Below, piece after piece: positions 25,722 through 34,763 of a DNA stretch of 36,934 bases. Positions within the stretch are counted from its first letter, which is position 1. Each line of letters starts with the position of its first letter. The DNA is from an uncultured Rhodospirillaceae bacterium (GTDB taxonomy: Bacteria; Pseudomonadota; Alphaproteobacteria; Rhodospirillales; Rhodospirillaceae): assembly GCA_943787205.1 (NCBI GenBank), contig CALSLN010000022.1:1-36934 (forward strand), written 5' to 3'. Made by a program: the position numbers and the translations under genes. The notes beneath the pieces are model-generated. The model was not told the DNA's origin. It saw only the letters and a list, made by a program, of their open reading frames with translations, and searched no databases.

Positions 25722-27338
25722 ATGACCACGGCGCAGTCCGGACTCACGAACCTCATTCAATTTGCTATCGACCGGTTTCAAGCAGGAGATGCTGAAGCGG
25801 CTAAATCGGCATGTGAACAGGTCATCTCTCAAGACCCTGGTCAACCGGTAGCACTCAACCTTCTTGCTGTTTTAGCGCGCAATTCAAAGCAGTGGGGTAA
25901 GGCAGAAGAGATTGCACGATTTGGACTTGAGAAGAATCCTCAAAGCGCCCAACTCGCCAATACACTGGGATTGGTATTGCTAGATCGACGTAAGCTGCAA
26001 GATGCCGAAGAGCAATTCCAGCGCGCGAATGTGCTGAAGCCAAATAGACCTGACTACCTCAGCAATCTTGGGCTAACGCTCCAGCACCAGGGGCGATGGG
26101 AAGAGGCGCTCGAGACTTTCTCTATGGCTCTCGATGTTGATGCCAATTTCATGCCCGCGCGGTCTGCTCGTGCGTCTGTAGCGTCTGATCTAGCCCAGTT
26201 TGATACGGCTACTGCAGACGTAAATTTTGCTCTTAAAAACGGGCCGAAGACGCCGGATTTACTAAACAGCATGGCCAAGCTGGCGCTCTGCCAAGGAGAC
26301 CTAGACGCAGCCTATAAGGCCTATGATGCGGTCGTCTCGATGACGAATGGAATGGCCGACGCTCACGTTAATCGTGGGCTCATAAGGTTGTTGCAGGGGC
26401 GCGTATCGGAAGGGTGGGACGACTATCGTATGAGACGGCGAAGACGCTGGGGCCGTCCGTCGGAACGGTATTCGCAAGTTCCGTTATGGCAAGGCGAATC
26501 CCTTAGTGGAAAAAGTATCCTCGTATGGTGCGAGCAGGGGCTCGGTGAAGCCATTCTATGTGCATCACGAATAAACGACCTAGCAGATCAAGCGGATACT
26601 GTGGTGCTGGAATGCGATCCAAGATTGGTGAACCTTTTCCAACGGTCATTGCCAGGTGTCATGGTTGTTCCAGAGCAGGAACAACCTCATCCTGATATTG
26701 TTGAGGCTTCGCCAACGTTACAGGTGCCTATAGTAGAACTGCTTGCCCAAGGCTATCAGGCATCACTCGAACGCATTCGCGCCTCCGGCTATTTGAAGGC
26801 AGATCCGATGAAGTCTGCAGCCATAAAAGAAAAGTACGCTGGAACTGCCAATGCGAGTTTACTCGTTGGACTCGCATGGGGCAGCCCCAATGCAGCGACG
26901 GCACGAGAGAAGGGGATTCCGGTTAAGTGCTGGGCCCCGATCTTGGATACGCCCAGTGTCACGTTTGTGAATCTTCAGTATGGCGAATCTAGAAGCGCTA
27001 TGGCTGACAGCGCGTCGAAAAGTGGCGCGACGCTATTGGACGATTTGACCATTGATCTTGGTGGCGCTGTTTCTAGCCAAGCGGATCAGATTGCGGCTTT
27101 GGATCTTGTCATCACGGTGTCAAACACCACGGCTCATATCTCCGGCGCACTCGGTCAAGAAACGTGGGTTCTTGTGCCGCCTATTGGGCCTGGAAGCATG
27201 TGGTACTGGTTTACCGACAGGGGTGACTCACCCTGGTATGGCTCCGTAGAACTCTTGCGTCGGCAGATGAACGGTGATGACTCGTTTATGGTCGACGTGT
27301 CTACTAAGCTTAAGGACTGGGTATCCCAGAAGACCTAA
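25722..27338 (+). CDS. TPR protein with C-terminal glycosyltransferase-like domain
   Basis: This is a 538-residue cytosolic protein. The N-terminal 220 residues are tetratricopeptide repeats (AEEIARFGLEKNPQSAQLANTLG, AEEQFQRANVLKPNRPDYLSNLG, and others). The C-terminal 300 residues resemble GT-B-fold transferases that follow TPRs in many alphaproteobacterial proteins: LSGKSILVWCEQGLGEAI, VVLECDPRLVNLFQR, and near the end DLVITVSNTTAHISGALGQ and DSPWYGSVELLRR, like the donor-binding half of heptosyltransferases. It may glycosylate protein or polysaccharide, but the donor is unknown. GGAG precedes the ATG. It is likely co-transcribed with the gamma-carbonic anhydrase gene 32 bp later. Confidence 0.8.
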   Translation: MTTAQSGLTNLIQFAIDRFQAGDAEAAKSACEQVISQDPGQPVALNLLAVLARNSKQWGKAEEIARFGLEKNPQSAQLANTLGLVLLDRRKLQDAEEQFQRANVLKPNRPDYLSNLGLTLQHQGRWEEALETFSMALDVDANFMPARSARASVASDLAQFDTATADVNFALKNGPKTPDLLNSMAKLALCQGDLDAAYKAYDAVVSMTNGMADAHVNRGLIRLLQGRVSEGWDDYRMRRRRRWGRPSERYSQVPLWQGESLSGKSILVWCEQGLGEAILCASRINDLADQADTVVLECDPRLVNLFQRSLPGVMVVPEQEQPHPDIVEASPTLQVPIVELLAQGYQASLERIRASGYLKADPMKSAAIKEKYAGTANASLLVGLAWGSPNAATAREKGIPVKCWAPILDTPSVTFVNLQYGESRSAMADSASKSGATLLDDLTIDLGGAVSSQADQIAALDLVITVSNTTAHISGALGQETWVLVPPIGPGSMWYWFTDRGDSPWYGSVELLRRQMNGDDSFMVDVSTKLKDWVSQKT

Positions 27339-27370
27339 CACAATCTATCGGACACGAATGAGGTTTACGT

Positions 27371-27910
27371 ATGGGAACGCAGCAGTCACCGATCATATTA
27401 CCATGGAAGGGCGTAGAGCCTGAGATTGCCGAGGATGCCTTTATCGCTCCAAACGCAACAATTGTTGGAGACACCCGAATAGCCTCTAAGGCGAGCATCT
27501 GGTTTAACGTCGTGCTACGCGGGGACGTGAATTATATCCGCGTCGGTGAACGAACGAACATTCAAGATGGCACGGTCGTTCACGTTTCGTCGAAGGAGCA
27601 TCCGACTCTCATCGGTGCAGACGTTTTGATTGGCCATATGGCGATGATTCATGCTTGCACCCTTGAAGACGGATGTTTCGTTGGTATGTCATCGACCATT
27701 ATGGATGGCGCTGTCGTTGAGAAGGGAGCCATGGTTGCCGCAGGCGCGCTCATTGCCCCAGGAAAGCGTGTAGGGGCTGGCCAATTATGGGCTGGAACAC
27801 CAGCGCGATATGTTCGAGATGTGAAGCCCGAAGAAACGAATAGCTTTCCAGAACAAATTCAGCGTTACGTTGACTTAGGCCAAGCATATCGTTCTCTGGT
27901 CTCCGACTGA
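27371..27910 (+). CDS. Gamma-class carbonic anhydrase-like hexapeptide-repeat protein
   Basis: This 179-residue left-handed beta-helix protein forms trimers. Hexapeptide repeats run from about 20 to 150. RGDVNYIRVGERTNIQDGTVVH, with the conserved Arg, Gln-Asp and first metal His, is followed by IGHMAMIHACTLED with the other two metal His residues, matching gamma-CA/YrdA proteins. Many such homologues have weak or no carbonic anhydrase activity. GAGG 8 nt before the ATG supports the start. It follows the TPR gene and precedes the phn operon, with no obvious functional link to either. Confidence 0.9.
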   Translation: MGTQQSPIILPWKGVEPEIAEDAFIAPNATIVGDTRIASKASIWFNVVLRGDVNYIRVGERTNIQDGTVVHVSSKEHPTLIGADVLIGHMAMIHACTLEDGCFVGMSSTIMDGAVVEKGAMVAAGALIAPGKRVGAGQLWAGTPARYVRDVKPEETNSFPEQIQRYVDLGQAYRSLVSD

Positions 27911-27926
27911 AGCCTCATACACATTA

Positions 27927-27944
27927 CTGTCATTGGTATTTATT
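27927..27944 (+). promoter_or_regulatory. Possible Pho box upstream of phnD
   Basis: CTGTCAT at 27927-27933 is a perfect PhoB half-site, 16 bp after the gamma-CA stop codon and 63 bp before the phnD start. The expected second half-site 4 bp later (27938-27944, ATTTATT) matches poorly. Phosphate control is plausible for this transporter but rests on a single half-site. Confidence 0.3.
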
Positions 27945-27995
27945 GGTCCGGTCGTTATCATTTCGACCAACACACCTAAAAGTAGGGACATTCAA

Positions 27996-28961
27996 ATGAG
28001 GTTATTCGCGACAGTCATTTTTATCGCGAGTTCTATCTACTGCGCAGTCCCTGCCTCGGCGGCAGACGGGGAGTGCCAAAGCGGAGCCCTGGATAATCGC
28101 TACTGTGATCGGGATAGAGATTTGGTCGCTGATTTACCAATTGATCAAGACGATTGGCTTGACCCTTCGGTGCTCATTTTTTCGTTTACACCTGTTGAAG
28201 ACCCGGCGGTGTATGAGCAGGTATGGGAAGGATTCATTGACCACTTAGAGAAGACTACTGGAAAGCGCATCATATTTTTTCCAGTACAATCATACGCAGC
28301 GCAGTACGAGGCCATGAGATCTGGGCGTCTACACATTGGTGGCATCAATACCGGCGGAACACCTGTTGCGGTGAATTGCGCCGGCTTTGTGCCATTTGCA
28401 ATGATGGCCGCAGAGGATGGGTCTTATGGGTATGAGATGGAAATCATTGTACCCGCTGACTCAGACATTCAAAGCCCATCGGATCTGCAAGGTAAAACGC
28501 TGGCATTCACCTCACCGACGTCTAACTCTGGATTCAAAGCGCCATCAGCGATCCTAAACGCGGAGTTTGACCTTGTGGCCGAAGAGAACTTCGAATCAGT
28601 GTACTCGGGCAAACACGACAACTCGATCTTGGGTGTAAGCAATGGGGATTATGAGGCGGCCGCTGTCGCGAATTCAGTGCTCGGCAGAATGGTCGACCGC
28701 GAAGTCATCGAGCCATCCTCTATTCGCTCAATTTATAGATCTCAGACATTTCCTACAACAGCATTTGGCCGGGCCTATAACTTGCATCCGGAAGTCGCTG
28801 CTCTTGTCGAGCAAGCGTTCTTTACATTTGACTGGGACGGGTCAGAGCTAGAAACGGAATTCGCAGATGAAGATCGCTTTGTATCCATCCAATATAAATC
28901 CGATTGGCAAGTCATTCGCACCATTGATACGGCTAACGGTGTCTCGTACGACTGCCGCTAG
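27996..28961 (+). CDS. phnD: Phosphonate/phosphate-type ABC transporter substrate-binding protein (PhnD family)
   Basis: The 321-residue periplasmic protein has a signal peptide (1 to about 23, ending ASA-A). The PhnD core follows: LIFSFTPVEDPAVYEQVWEGFIDHLEKTTG, YEAMRSGRLHIGGINTGG, DLQGKTLAFTSPTSNSGFKAP, and a late GDYEAAAVANSVLGRM. Between signal and core lies an acidic insert with Cys27 and Cys37 and Asp38, 40, 42, 46 and 50 (CDRDRDLVAD), resembling a small calcium-loop repeat. The start at 27996 follows AGGGA; the frame to 27933 is unneeded. It feeds PhnC and two PhnE subunits. The ligand may be a phosphonate, phosphite or phosphate; no catabolic gene is adjacent. Confidence 0.9.
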   Translation: MRLFATVIFIASSIYCAVPASAADGECQSGALDNRYCDRDRDLVADLPIDQDDWLDPSVLIFSFTPVEDPAVYEQVWEGFIDHLEKTTGKRIIFFPVQSYAAQYEAMRSGRLHIGGINTGGTPVAVNCAGFVPFAMMAAEDGSYGYEMEIIVPADSDIQSPSDLQGKTLAFTSPTSNSGFKAPSAILNAEFDLVAEENFESVYSGKHDNSILGVSNGDYEAAAVANSVLGRMVDREVIEPSSIRSIYRSQTFPTTAFGRAYNLHPEVAALVEQAFFTFDWDGSELETEFADEDRFVSIQYKSDWQVIRTIDTANGVSYDCR

Positions 28962-29002
28962 GCGTGCAAATCGTAATCGCTTCTTACGGGGTTTAGTCAC
29001 AT

Positions 29003-29827
29003 ATGCCGACGCTCTCGATTAACGACCTGACCAAACGCTATGCGACAGGCGACCTTGCTATCGATCAGGTATCACTGGTCATTCCCGAAGGACAGGTGAT
29101 GGCACTGATCGGGCCGTCCGGTGCCGGAAAAAGCACGCTTATTCGATGCGTCAATAGGCTCGTCGAACCAACGAGCGGTGACGTCCTTTTAGGCGACCAA
29201 AACATAACTAAATTGGGCGCCAGGAAGTTGCGGCGCGCGCGCCGACACATTGGCATGATTTTTCAAGAGTATGCTTTGGTCGAGCGGTTAACCGTGATGG
29301 AAAACGTCTTGTCTGGCAGGCTCGGATATGTCGGCTTTTGGGCAAGTTGGCTTCGTCGTTTTCCGAAACAAGATATTAGCGATGCCTTCACGTTGCTCGA
29401 CCGGGTCGGTCTTGCAGACATGGTCGATAAGCGAGCCGACGAATTGTCTGGCGGGCAACGGCAACGCGTCGGTATTGCTCGGGCTCTTATTCAAAACCCC
29501 GATTTACTTCTCGTTGACGAGCCGACGGCTAGCTTAGATCCGAAAACATCACGACAGATCATGCGGCTGATTACCGAACTTTGTCGTGAACGTAACTTAA
29601 CTGCTGTGGTGAACATTCACGATGTGCCACTCGCTAAACTTTTTGCAGAACGCGTCGTTGGGCTGCAAGCTGGTCAGATCGTTTTTGATGGCTCTCCGGA
29701 AGGGCTTAGTCCGGACGTTCTTACACGGATTTATGGAGAAGAGGATTGGTTGGCGACGGCCGAAACTGGCAACGCTGATATGCCAGAATCAGAGCCTGGT
29801 GTTGTGGAGGCGGATCGTTCGCTATGA
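29003..29827 (+). CDS. phnC: Phosphonate-type ABC transporter ATPase (PhnC)
   Basis: This is a 274-residue ATP-binding subunit. Walker [10 protein letters not shown] is at 37-45, the Q-loop at [12 protein letters not shown], the signature LSGGQ at 148-152, and Walker B LLLVDEP at 168-174 with NIHDVPLA carrying the H-loop. [17 protein letters not shown] is diagnostic of PhnC over other importer ATPases. The C-terminal tail (about 250-274) is acidic and variable. It is coupled to phnE by a 4-bp ATGA overlap and lies 41 bp after phnD. Confidence 0.95.
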   Translation: MPTLSINDLTKRYATGDLAIDQVSLVIPEGQVMALIGPSGAGKSTLIRCVNRLVEPTSGDVLLGDQNITKLGARKLRRARRHIGMIFQEYALVERLTVMENVLSGRLGYVGFWASWLRRFPKQDISDAFTLLDRVGLADMVDKRADELSGGQRQRVGIARALIQNPDLLLVDEPTASLDPKTSRQIMRLITELCRERNLTAVVNIHDVPLAKLFAERVVGLQAGQIVFDGSPEGLSPDVLTRIYGEEDWLATAETGNADMPESEPGVVEADRSL

Positions 29828-30648
29828 CCGACCATGTTTCAGACGGTCTAGTAGAGCCTAGTCAACGAACGTGGGCACCACCGCGACTTATTCCTAACGC
29901 GCGCTTGCGTTGGTTTATTGCTCTGGCCATTGGACTCTATCTCGCTGCAGCATTCGGCACCCTCGATATTAACTGGGAACGGGTTGCAGAAGGTTGGCCG
30001 CGGGCCCAACGTTTTTTTAGTGGTTTTGTCCCGCCAGATTTCTTGTCCCGGCAAGGCGCTATTTTAGACGGCCTACTTGAGAGTCTATGGATGACGGCAG
30101 CTGCTACCGCACTTGGTGTCTTGCTATCGATTCCGATTGCGATTGGGGGCGCGCGAAATGCCTCGCCACTGCCAATTTATATGGCTTGTCGTGCGGTAAT
30201 GGCTTTGTCTCGAACCTTCCACGAAGTCCTGATTGCCATTTTCTTTGTGAAGTTGTTTGGCTTCGGCCCGTTTGCTGGGATGGCCACTTTGACCTTAGCG
30301 ACGGTTGGTTTCTACGCCAAGCTTCTCGCCGAGGACATAGAAGCGATTGATCGTTCTCAGGCTGAAGCCATTCGTTCGACCGGTGCGAGTTGGCTACAGT
30401 GGCTAGATTACGCGATCCGTCCCCAAGTCCGCCCGCGGGCCATTGGGCTTGCGGTCTATCGTCTTGATATCAATTTTCGAGAATCCGCCATCATTGGAAT
30501 TGTCGGGGCAGGCGGGATCGGTGCAACACTTAACACCGCCTTTGATCGATACGAGTTCGATACCGCTGCAGCGATTTTACTGATTATCATCGTGATTGTT
30601 ATGGCTGCCGAATACGCTTCAGGTGCAATTCGGCGGAGGGTGCAGTAG
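29824..30648 (+). CDS. phnE: Phosphonate-type ABC transporter permease PhnE, first subunit
   Basis: The 274-residue inner-membrane permease has about six hydrophobic segments, the first near residue 34 ([16 protein letters not shown]). The cytoplasmic coupling loop is [20 protein letters not shown], equivalent to the EAA loop that docks on PhnC; the characteristic [19 protein letters not shown] follows. It overlaps phnC by 4 bp and the second permease by 1 bp, so four genes are read as one operon and the two permeases probably form a heterodimeric pore. Confidence 0.93.
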   Translation: MTDHVSDGLVEPSQRTWAPPRLIPNARLRWFIALAIGLYLAAAFGTLDINWERVAEGWPRAQRFFSGFVPPDFLSRQGAILDGLLESLWMTAAATALGVLLSIPIAIGGARNASPLPIYMACRAVMALSRTFHEVLIAIFFVKLFGFGPFAGMATLTLATVGFYAKLLAEDIEAIDRSQAEAIRSTGASWLQWLDYAIRPQVRPRAIGLAVYRLDINFRESAIIGIVGAGGIGATLNTAFDRYEFDTAAAILLIIIVIVMAAEYASGAIRRRVQ

Positions 30649-31463
30649 TGCCGCTTTCCACAGACGAGACTGGTCCCCAATGGCGTCGCCGCACAGCGCG
30701 TGAAGACGTCTTGTCGTGGTTTGGTTGGGCGACTGGACTAGCGGTTGTCGGTGGTTGTTTCTTTCTTATCTCCGAGAAAACGATTTGGGAATTTGTTTGG
30801 AGTGCGCCTAGAGAAGCTGCAGACCTTGGTGCGCGTATGGTGCCGCCGGACTGGTCTTATAGTTCGCAGCTATGGCGCCCCCTGTGGGACACCTTCAACA
30901 TCGCAACTTTGGGAACAGGGCTTGCTCTCGTCATCTCTGTGCCCGTTGCTTTTTGCGCCGCGAGAAACACCACGCCGAGCACCGCCATTGCTCGGCCCCT
31001 GGCCTTGTTCGTCATCGCATCATCCAGATCCATTAATTCATTGATCTGGGCGCTATTGCTGGTCGTTATCGTTGGGCCAGGCGTCTTTGCTGGGGTCTTG
31101 GCGATCGCACTCCGGTCCATTGGGTTCTGTGGCAAACTTTTGTATGAGGCCATCGAAGAAATAGACGTGCCGCCTGTTGAGGCAGTCACCGCGACCGGTG
31201 CTTCATCAGGGCAGGTCTTGACCTACGGCGTTGTTCCGCAGGTGATGACAGCCTTCGCTGGAATTTCCGTGTTCCGTTGGGATATCAACATCAGGGAATC
31301 AACCATTTTGGGATTGGTCGGAGCAGGCGGTATTGGCCTGCAACTCAGCGCATCCATAAACAACTTGGACTGGTCTAGGGTCGCGGTCATCCTGCTGGCG
31401 ATTCTAGGAACCGTCATCGTGTCCGAGTGGTTGTCCGCGAAAGTGCGAGGCGCGCTAAGCTAG
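30648..31463 (+). CDS. phnE: Phosphonate-type ABC transporter permease PhnE, second subunit
   Basis: This is a 271-residue paralogue of the first permease, starting with GTG whose G is the last base of the upstream TAG stop. It has the same layout: a membrane segment near 25-45, the coupling loop EAVTATGASSGQVLTYGVVP, and DINIRESTILGLVGAGGIG. Paired PhnE1/PhnE2 subunits are common in marine bacteria. It is the last gene of the operon; its stop codon lies only 4 bp from the convergent phaC stop codon, with no terminator between them. Confidence 0.93.
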   Translation: MPLSTDETGPQWRRRTAREDVLSWFGWATGLAVVGGCFFLISEKTIWEFVWSAPREAADLGARMVPPDWSYSSQLWRPLWDTFNIATLGTGLALVISVPVAFCAARNTTPSTAIARPLALFVIASSRSINSLIWALLLVVIVGPGVFAGVLAIALRSIGFCGKLLYEAIEEIDVPPVEAVTATGASSGQVLTYGVVPQVMTAFAGISVFRWDINIRESTILGLVGAGGIGLQLSASINNLDWSRVAVILLAILGTVIVSEWLSAKVRGALS

Positions 31464-31467
31464 GGGC

Positions 31468-33276
31468 CTACTCGGGGCGAGACTTGCAGAACGCGCCCGG
31501 TGCATCTTCGATGACTTTGAGGCCACCTTTACCAGGGACACGGGCTGTGATCTTTTTTCCAGACTGTGGTTTTAGCCATGCATCCCAATCTGTCCACCAT
31601 GAACCGGGATTTTCTTTACTCCCGGCGAGCCATTTGTCTGCTGATTTTGGATTTTTCGCGTTGGTCCAATAGCAGTACTTTCCTGCGGCTGGTGGGTTAA
31701 CGACACCCGCAATATGGCCGGATGCTGACATGACAAATCGCACTTTGCCGCTAAGCAGTTGTGTTGCTTCGTATGTCGATGTCCATGGCGCAATGTGGTC
31801 TTCCTTGCATGAAATCATGTATGTCGGAAGATCAATGGTGCTGAGATCAATGGGCACACCGTCAAGCGTAATGCCGCCTGGCTTCACCAAGTTATTTTCT
31901 AGGTACATGTTGCGAAGATAAAAACTGTGCATTGCCTTTGGCATACGGGTTGAGTCCGCATTCCAGTACAGCAAGTCGAAAGGGATAGGGTCCTTGCCCA
32001 ACAAATAGTTGTTCACGACGAATGACCAAATCAAATCATTCGAGCGCAACATGTTAAACGTTGCAGCCATGTCAGCGCCTTCAAGGAAGCCGCCGCTTTC
32101 GTCCATTCGTTTTTCGAGGCCCTCAACTTGCTCTTCGTCGATAAACACGCGGATGTCGCCAACTTCACGGAAATCGGTCAACGACGTCATAAGGGTCGCT
32201 GTCTTGATGCTGTCATCGCCTTTGGCCTTCAAGTAGGCCAGAGCGGAAGAGAGTAATGTCCCGCCGATGCAATACCCGGTGACGTGAATCTTTTTAACCT
32301 TGCATGCTTTTTTGACGGCTTCGATCGACCCGACCGCGCCTTCAAGCATGTAATCTTCAAAGGTTTTATGGGCGAGGGATTCATCTGGGTTGACCCACGA
32401 CACAACGAACGTGGTGTAGCCCCTGATCGGTCATCCACTTTACCAGTGAGTTCTTTTCTCGCAAATCCAGGATGTAATATTTATTGATCCACGGCGGCAT
32501 AATGAGCATCGGTGTTGAATGCTGTTGTTTCGTCGTTGGGTCGAACTGAATGACTTGTATTAGATCGTTTTGAAAGACGACCTTCCCGGGAGTCGTGGCC
32601 ACGTTGACGCCCACTTCAAACGCGTCTTTATCGGCCATGGAAATGCGAAGTTTGCCTTTTCCCGTCTCGAGATCCTTAAGCATGTTCTCAAGGCCGCTGA
32701 CGAGATTTTCACCATTCGTCTCCTTAGTCGCGCGGAGCACTTCAGGGTTGGTCATGGCGAAATTGGTGGGGGGCGATCGCATCTGCGAACTGCCGAGTAT
32801 AGAAATCGACTTTGCGCGCAGTCTGAGCATCGAGCCCTTCAACATCGTTCACGGTGGAATTCATGAACCTGGCGGTCAGGAGGTAGGACTGCTTAATAAA
32901 ACCGAAGACCTCGTTTTCTTGCCATTCCTCATCTTTGAAGCGCCGGTCGCCTTTTTCTGGCTCAATAACCGGCTCACTTTCCTCCCCGCCCAACATACGC
33001 ATGGTCGTGTTACGCCAAAGCGTCATGTAGTCGTTCCAGAGACCGACCTGGGCCTCCATGTATTTGCCAGGGTCTTCTATCATCTTTTTGGTGAGTTCCA
33101 TGAACGCATCGCCAATATGTGCGTGTTCGCTCATGTCCATGGGCTTCACACAGAAGCATTGCGGGCTATGAAGTCAGAAACGAGCCGCTGAGAGCGATCG
33201 GCGATGCTAGCCATGCTTTGGGCAAGTTTTTCTGCGCTCTCGGAAGAGGTCTTTGTTTTCTGTGTTTTTTCGCCAT
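31468..33276 (-). CDS. phaC: Class I poly-hydroxyalkanoate synthase PhaC, broken by several frameshifts
   Basis: The span codes for about 600 residues, the normal class I length, in pieces. From 33276 it reads MAKK, then SMASIADRSQRLVSDFIARN, HIGDAFMELTKKM, FADAIAP-TNFAMTNPEVL, QGYTTFVVSWVNPDES, and the catalytic box GYCIGG (Cys codon 32269-32271), with EDHIAPW and SGHIAGVVNPP supplying Asp and His. Frame changes fall at an A-run (33265-33270), CACACA (33147-33152), a G6 run (32768-32773, one too many) and C4 (32420-32423, one too many). The enzyme polymerises hydroxyacyl-CoA into storage granules. All catalytic parts are present, so sequencing error is favoured over a dead gene. An alternative start is the ATG at 33214. 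Confidence 0.88.
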
Positions 33277-33606
33277 GATTCTATATTCTCAGTGTCTTTA
33301 TGAGCGGTATCTGGTCCAGAATAACGTCTTATTGGTTATCTCAGGCTGTTCGACTGTCTAAGCATGGGGTGTTCAGCACCAGCAATGCTTTGCCTTTTGA
33401 GGTTTTTTTCCGGCCCAAGTCGGGGTATGGAATAGGCGGAAAGACTTGGATTGTCCAGGGAGATAGCCCTGCATATATCGGGATTTTCTGAACCTTACGG
33501 GCTATCATTGATCGGGCCGGTGATCGGGCCGACATAAGGGCGAATTTTAAAGGGGCGATCCATGGTTTCTGTGGCTGAAAATGGCGTGACAGACGAAAGA
33601 GACACG
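33277..33606. other. Divergent intergenic region with a tandem 12-bp repeat
   Basis: No gene is seen in these 330 bp between phaC (minus) and the OmpA-like lipoprotein (plus). It holds two adjacent copies of TGATCGGGCCG (33509-33519 and 33521-33531) and a T7 run near 33403. Because indels are frequent here, an undetected short gene such as a phasin cannot be excluded, though no clear frame was found. Confidence 0.4.
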
Positions 33607-34626
33607 ATGTCCGTCCGTGGCCCGGGTATTTGCTCCGGTGGTCGTGGTCGTGATGCTGGGGGCATGCTCCACAGGCACCGACGTCTGGGATGGAACGACA
33701 GACGCAGTTGGAAGTCTGTTTTCTAATGATGAAGATCAAATTGCTGGTGAAACTGAGGCTGGCTACCCAGATTTAGCAGCAGTGCCCGCTGAGACGCCGT
33801 CTCGCGGGTCCGCATCAGAGCGTGCCGCAGCAACGGAAGGCCTCATCGCAGATCGAAATCAAGCCCAGTACACCGAACAGGTCCGCCGCCGCGAGCCAGT
33901 TGCCGTGCGGCCCCTGCAAGACGGGACCGCGCAACCGGCTCCTGCCGCTGATGAGCCACCGCCGCCTGTCGCTGCTCCGGTTGGGCAGGTCACTCAGGTT
34001 GATACAGCGCCGCGCACTCGCCCATCGTTAGCAGAGCGTCTAGGAGCAGCTCCGCCGCCGCCGCCGCCAGTATCGGCTGCGAGCGCGCCCACCACCGCCG
34101 CCGGTACCTTCTGTGCCTGCCGCCACCGGCGCGGCCCGCTCAAGTTTTGAGTAGCGCGTCAGCCACGACAGTTATTGGTGGAGAGTCTCTCGTTCCGCCA
34201 GTGTCTTCACCTCAGGTCGAAGCTTCACCAAATGCGCTGGCATCCTACGATGCGTCTGCTTATCGGGTGTCGACGCACATCACGACAATTTCTTTCGTGA
34301 GGGGAAGCAGCAGGCTAACTGCATCTGACCGACGAGCGCTGGATGACGTGATTAAGCTAAGAGCTGATTACAATGGCGCTATTCGGGTGATCGGGCATGC
34401 ATCGAGCCGCACTCAAGACCTTGATCCGCTCCGTCACAAGCTTGCCAATTTTAGGGTCTCCCTAAATCGCGCCAACTCTGTTGCTGCGGCCCTTATGTCC
34501 AAGGGGTCTCCCGGCGGACCGTCTCTTCGTTGGTGCCCGTCTCCGACAATGAGCCCGCTTTATTATGAGGTCATGCCAGCTGGGGAGAGCGGCAACCAAC
34601 GGGCAGAAATCTATCTAGACTACTAA
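33607..34626 (+). CDS. OmpA-domain lipoprotein with Pro-rich linker, frameshifted
   Basis: This is a roughly 340-residue outer-membrane lipoprotein. From ATG 33607 (MSVRGP) one G too many (33624-33626) shifts to VFAPVVVVVMLGACS, a lipobox with LGAC. A Pro/Ala-rich linker (PPPPPP region) follows, then an OmpA-like peptidoglycan-binding domain: IRVIGHASSRTQDLDP, SLNRANSVAAALMSKG and the ending QRAEIYLDY. Further frame changes fit extra bases at CCC 34088-34090, TTTT 34145-34148 and TTT 34559-34561, and one missing G at 34503-34506. The last pair compensate, leaving a nonsense stretch between KG and YYEVMPAGE. It would tie the outer membrane to the cell wall. Confidence 0.75.
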
Positions 34627-34763
34627 CTGCCTAGAATTGGCCCTTTCACAGCCGCATTAGTGGCTTAATCACCCCTATATTTCTGGCTGTAAGCCTTTTA
34701 GCACGCTAAAACATCGCTCAGTCATTCATTCATCTGCAATCTATCGAAGCATCAAGAAAAGCC

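Noticed and set aside
25480..25725. Short open frame spanning the end of rpsI, the terminator and the gap to the TPR gene
   Set aside because: It reads through the rpsI terminator hairpin in another frame and has no recognisable domain.
32595..33191. 198-residue plus-strand frame opposite phaC
   Set aside because: It is antisense to recognisable PhaC segments, and its openness mirrors phaC codon bias.
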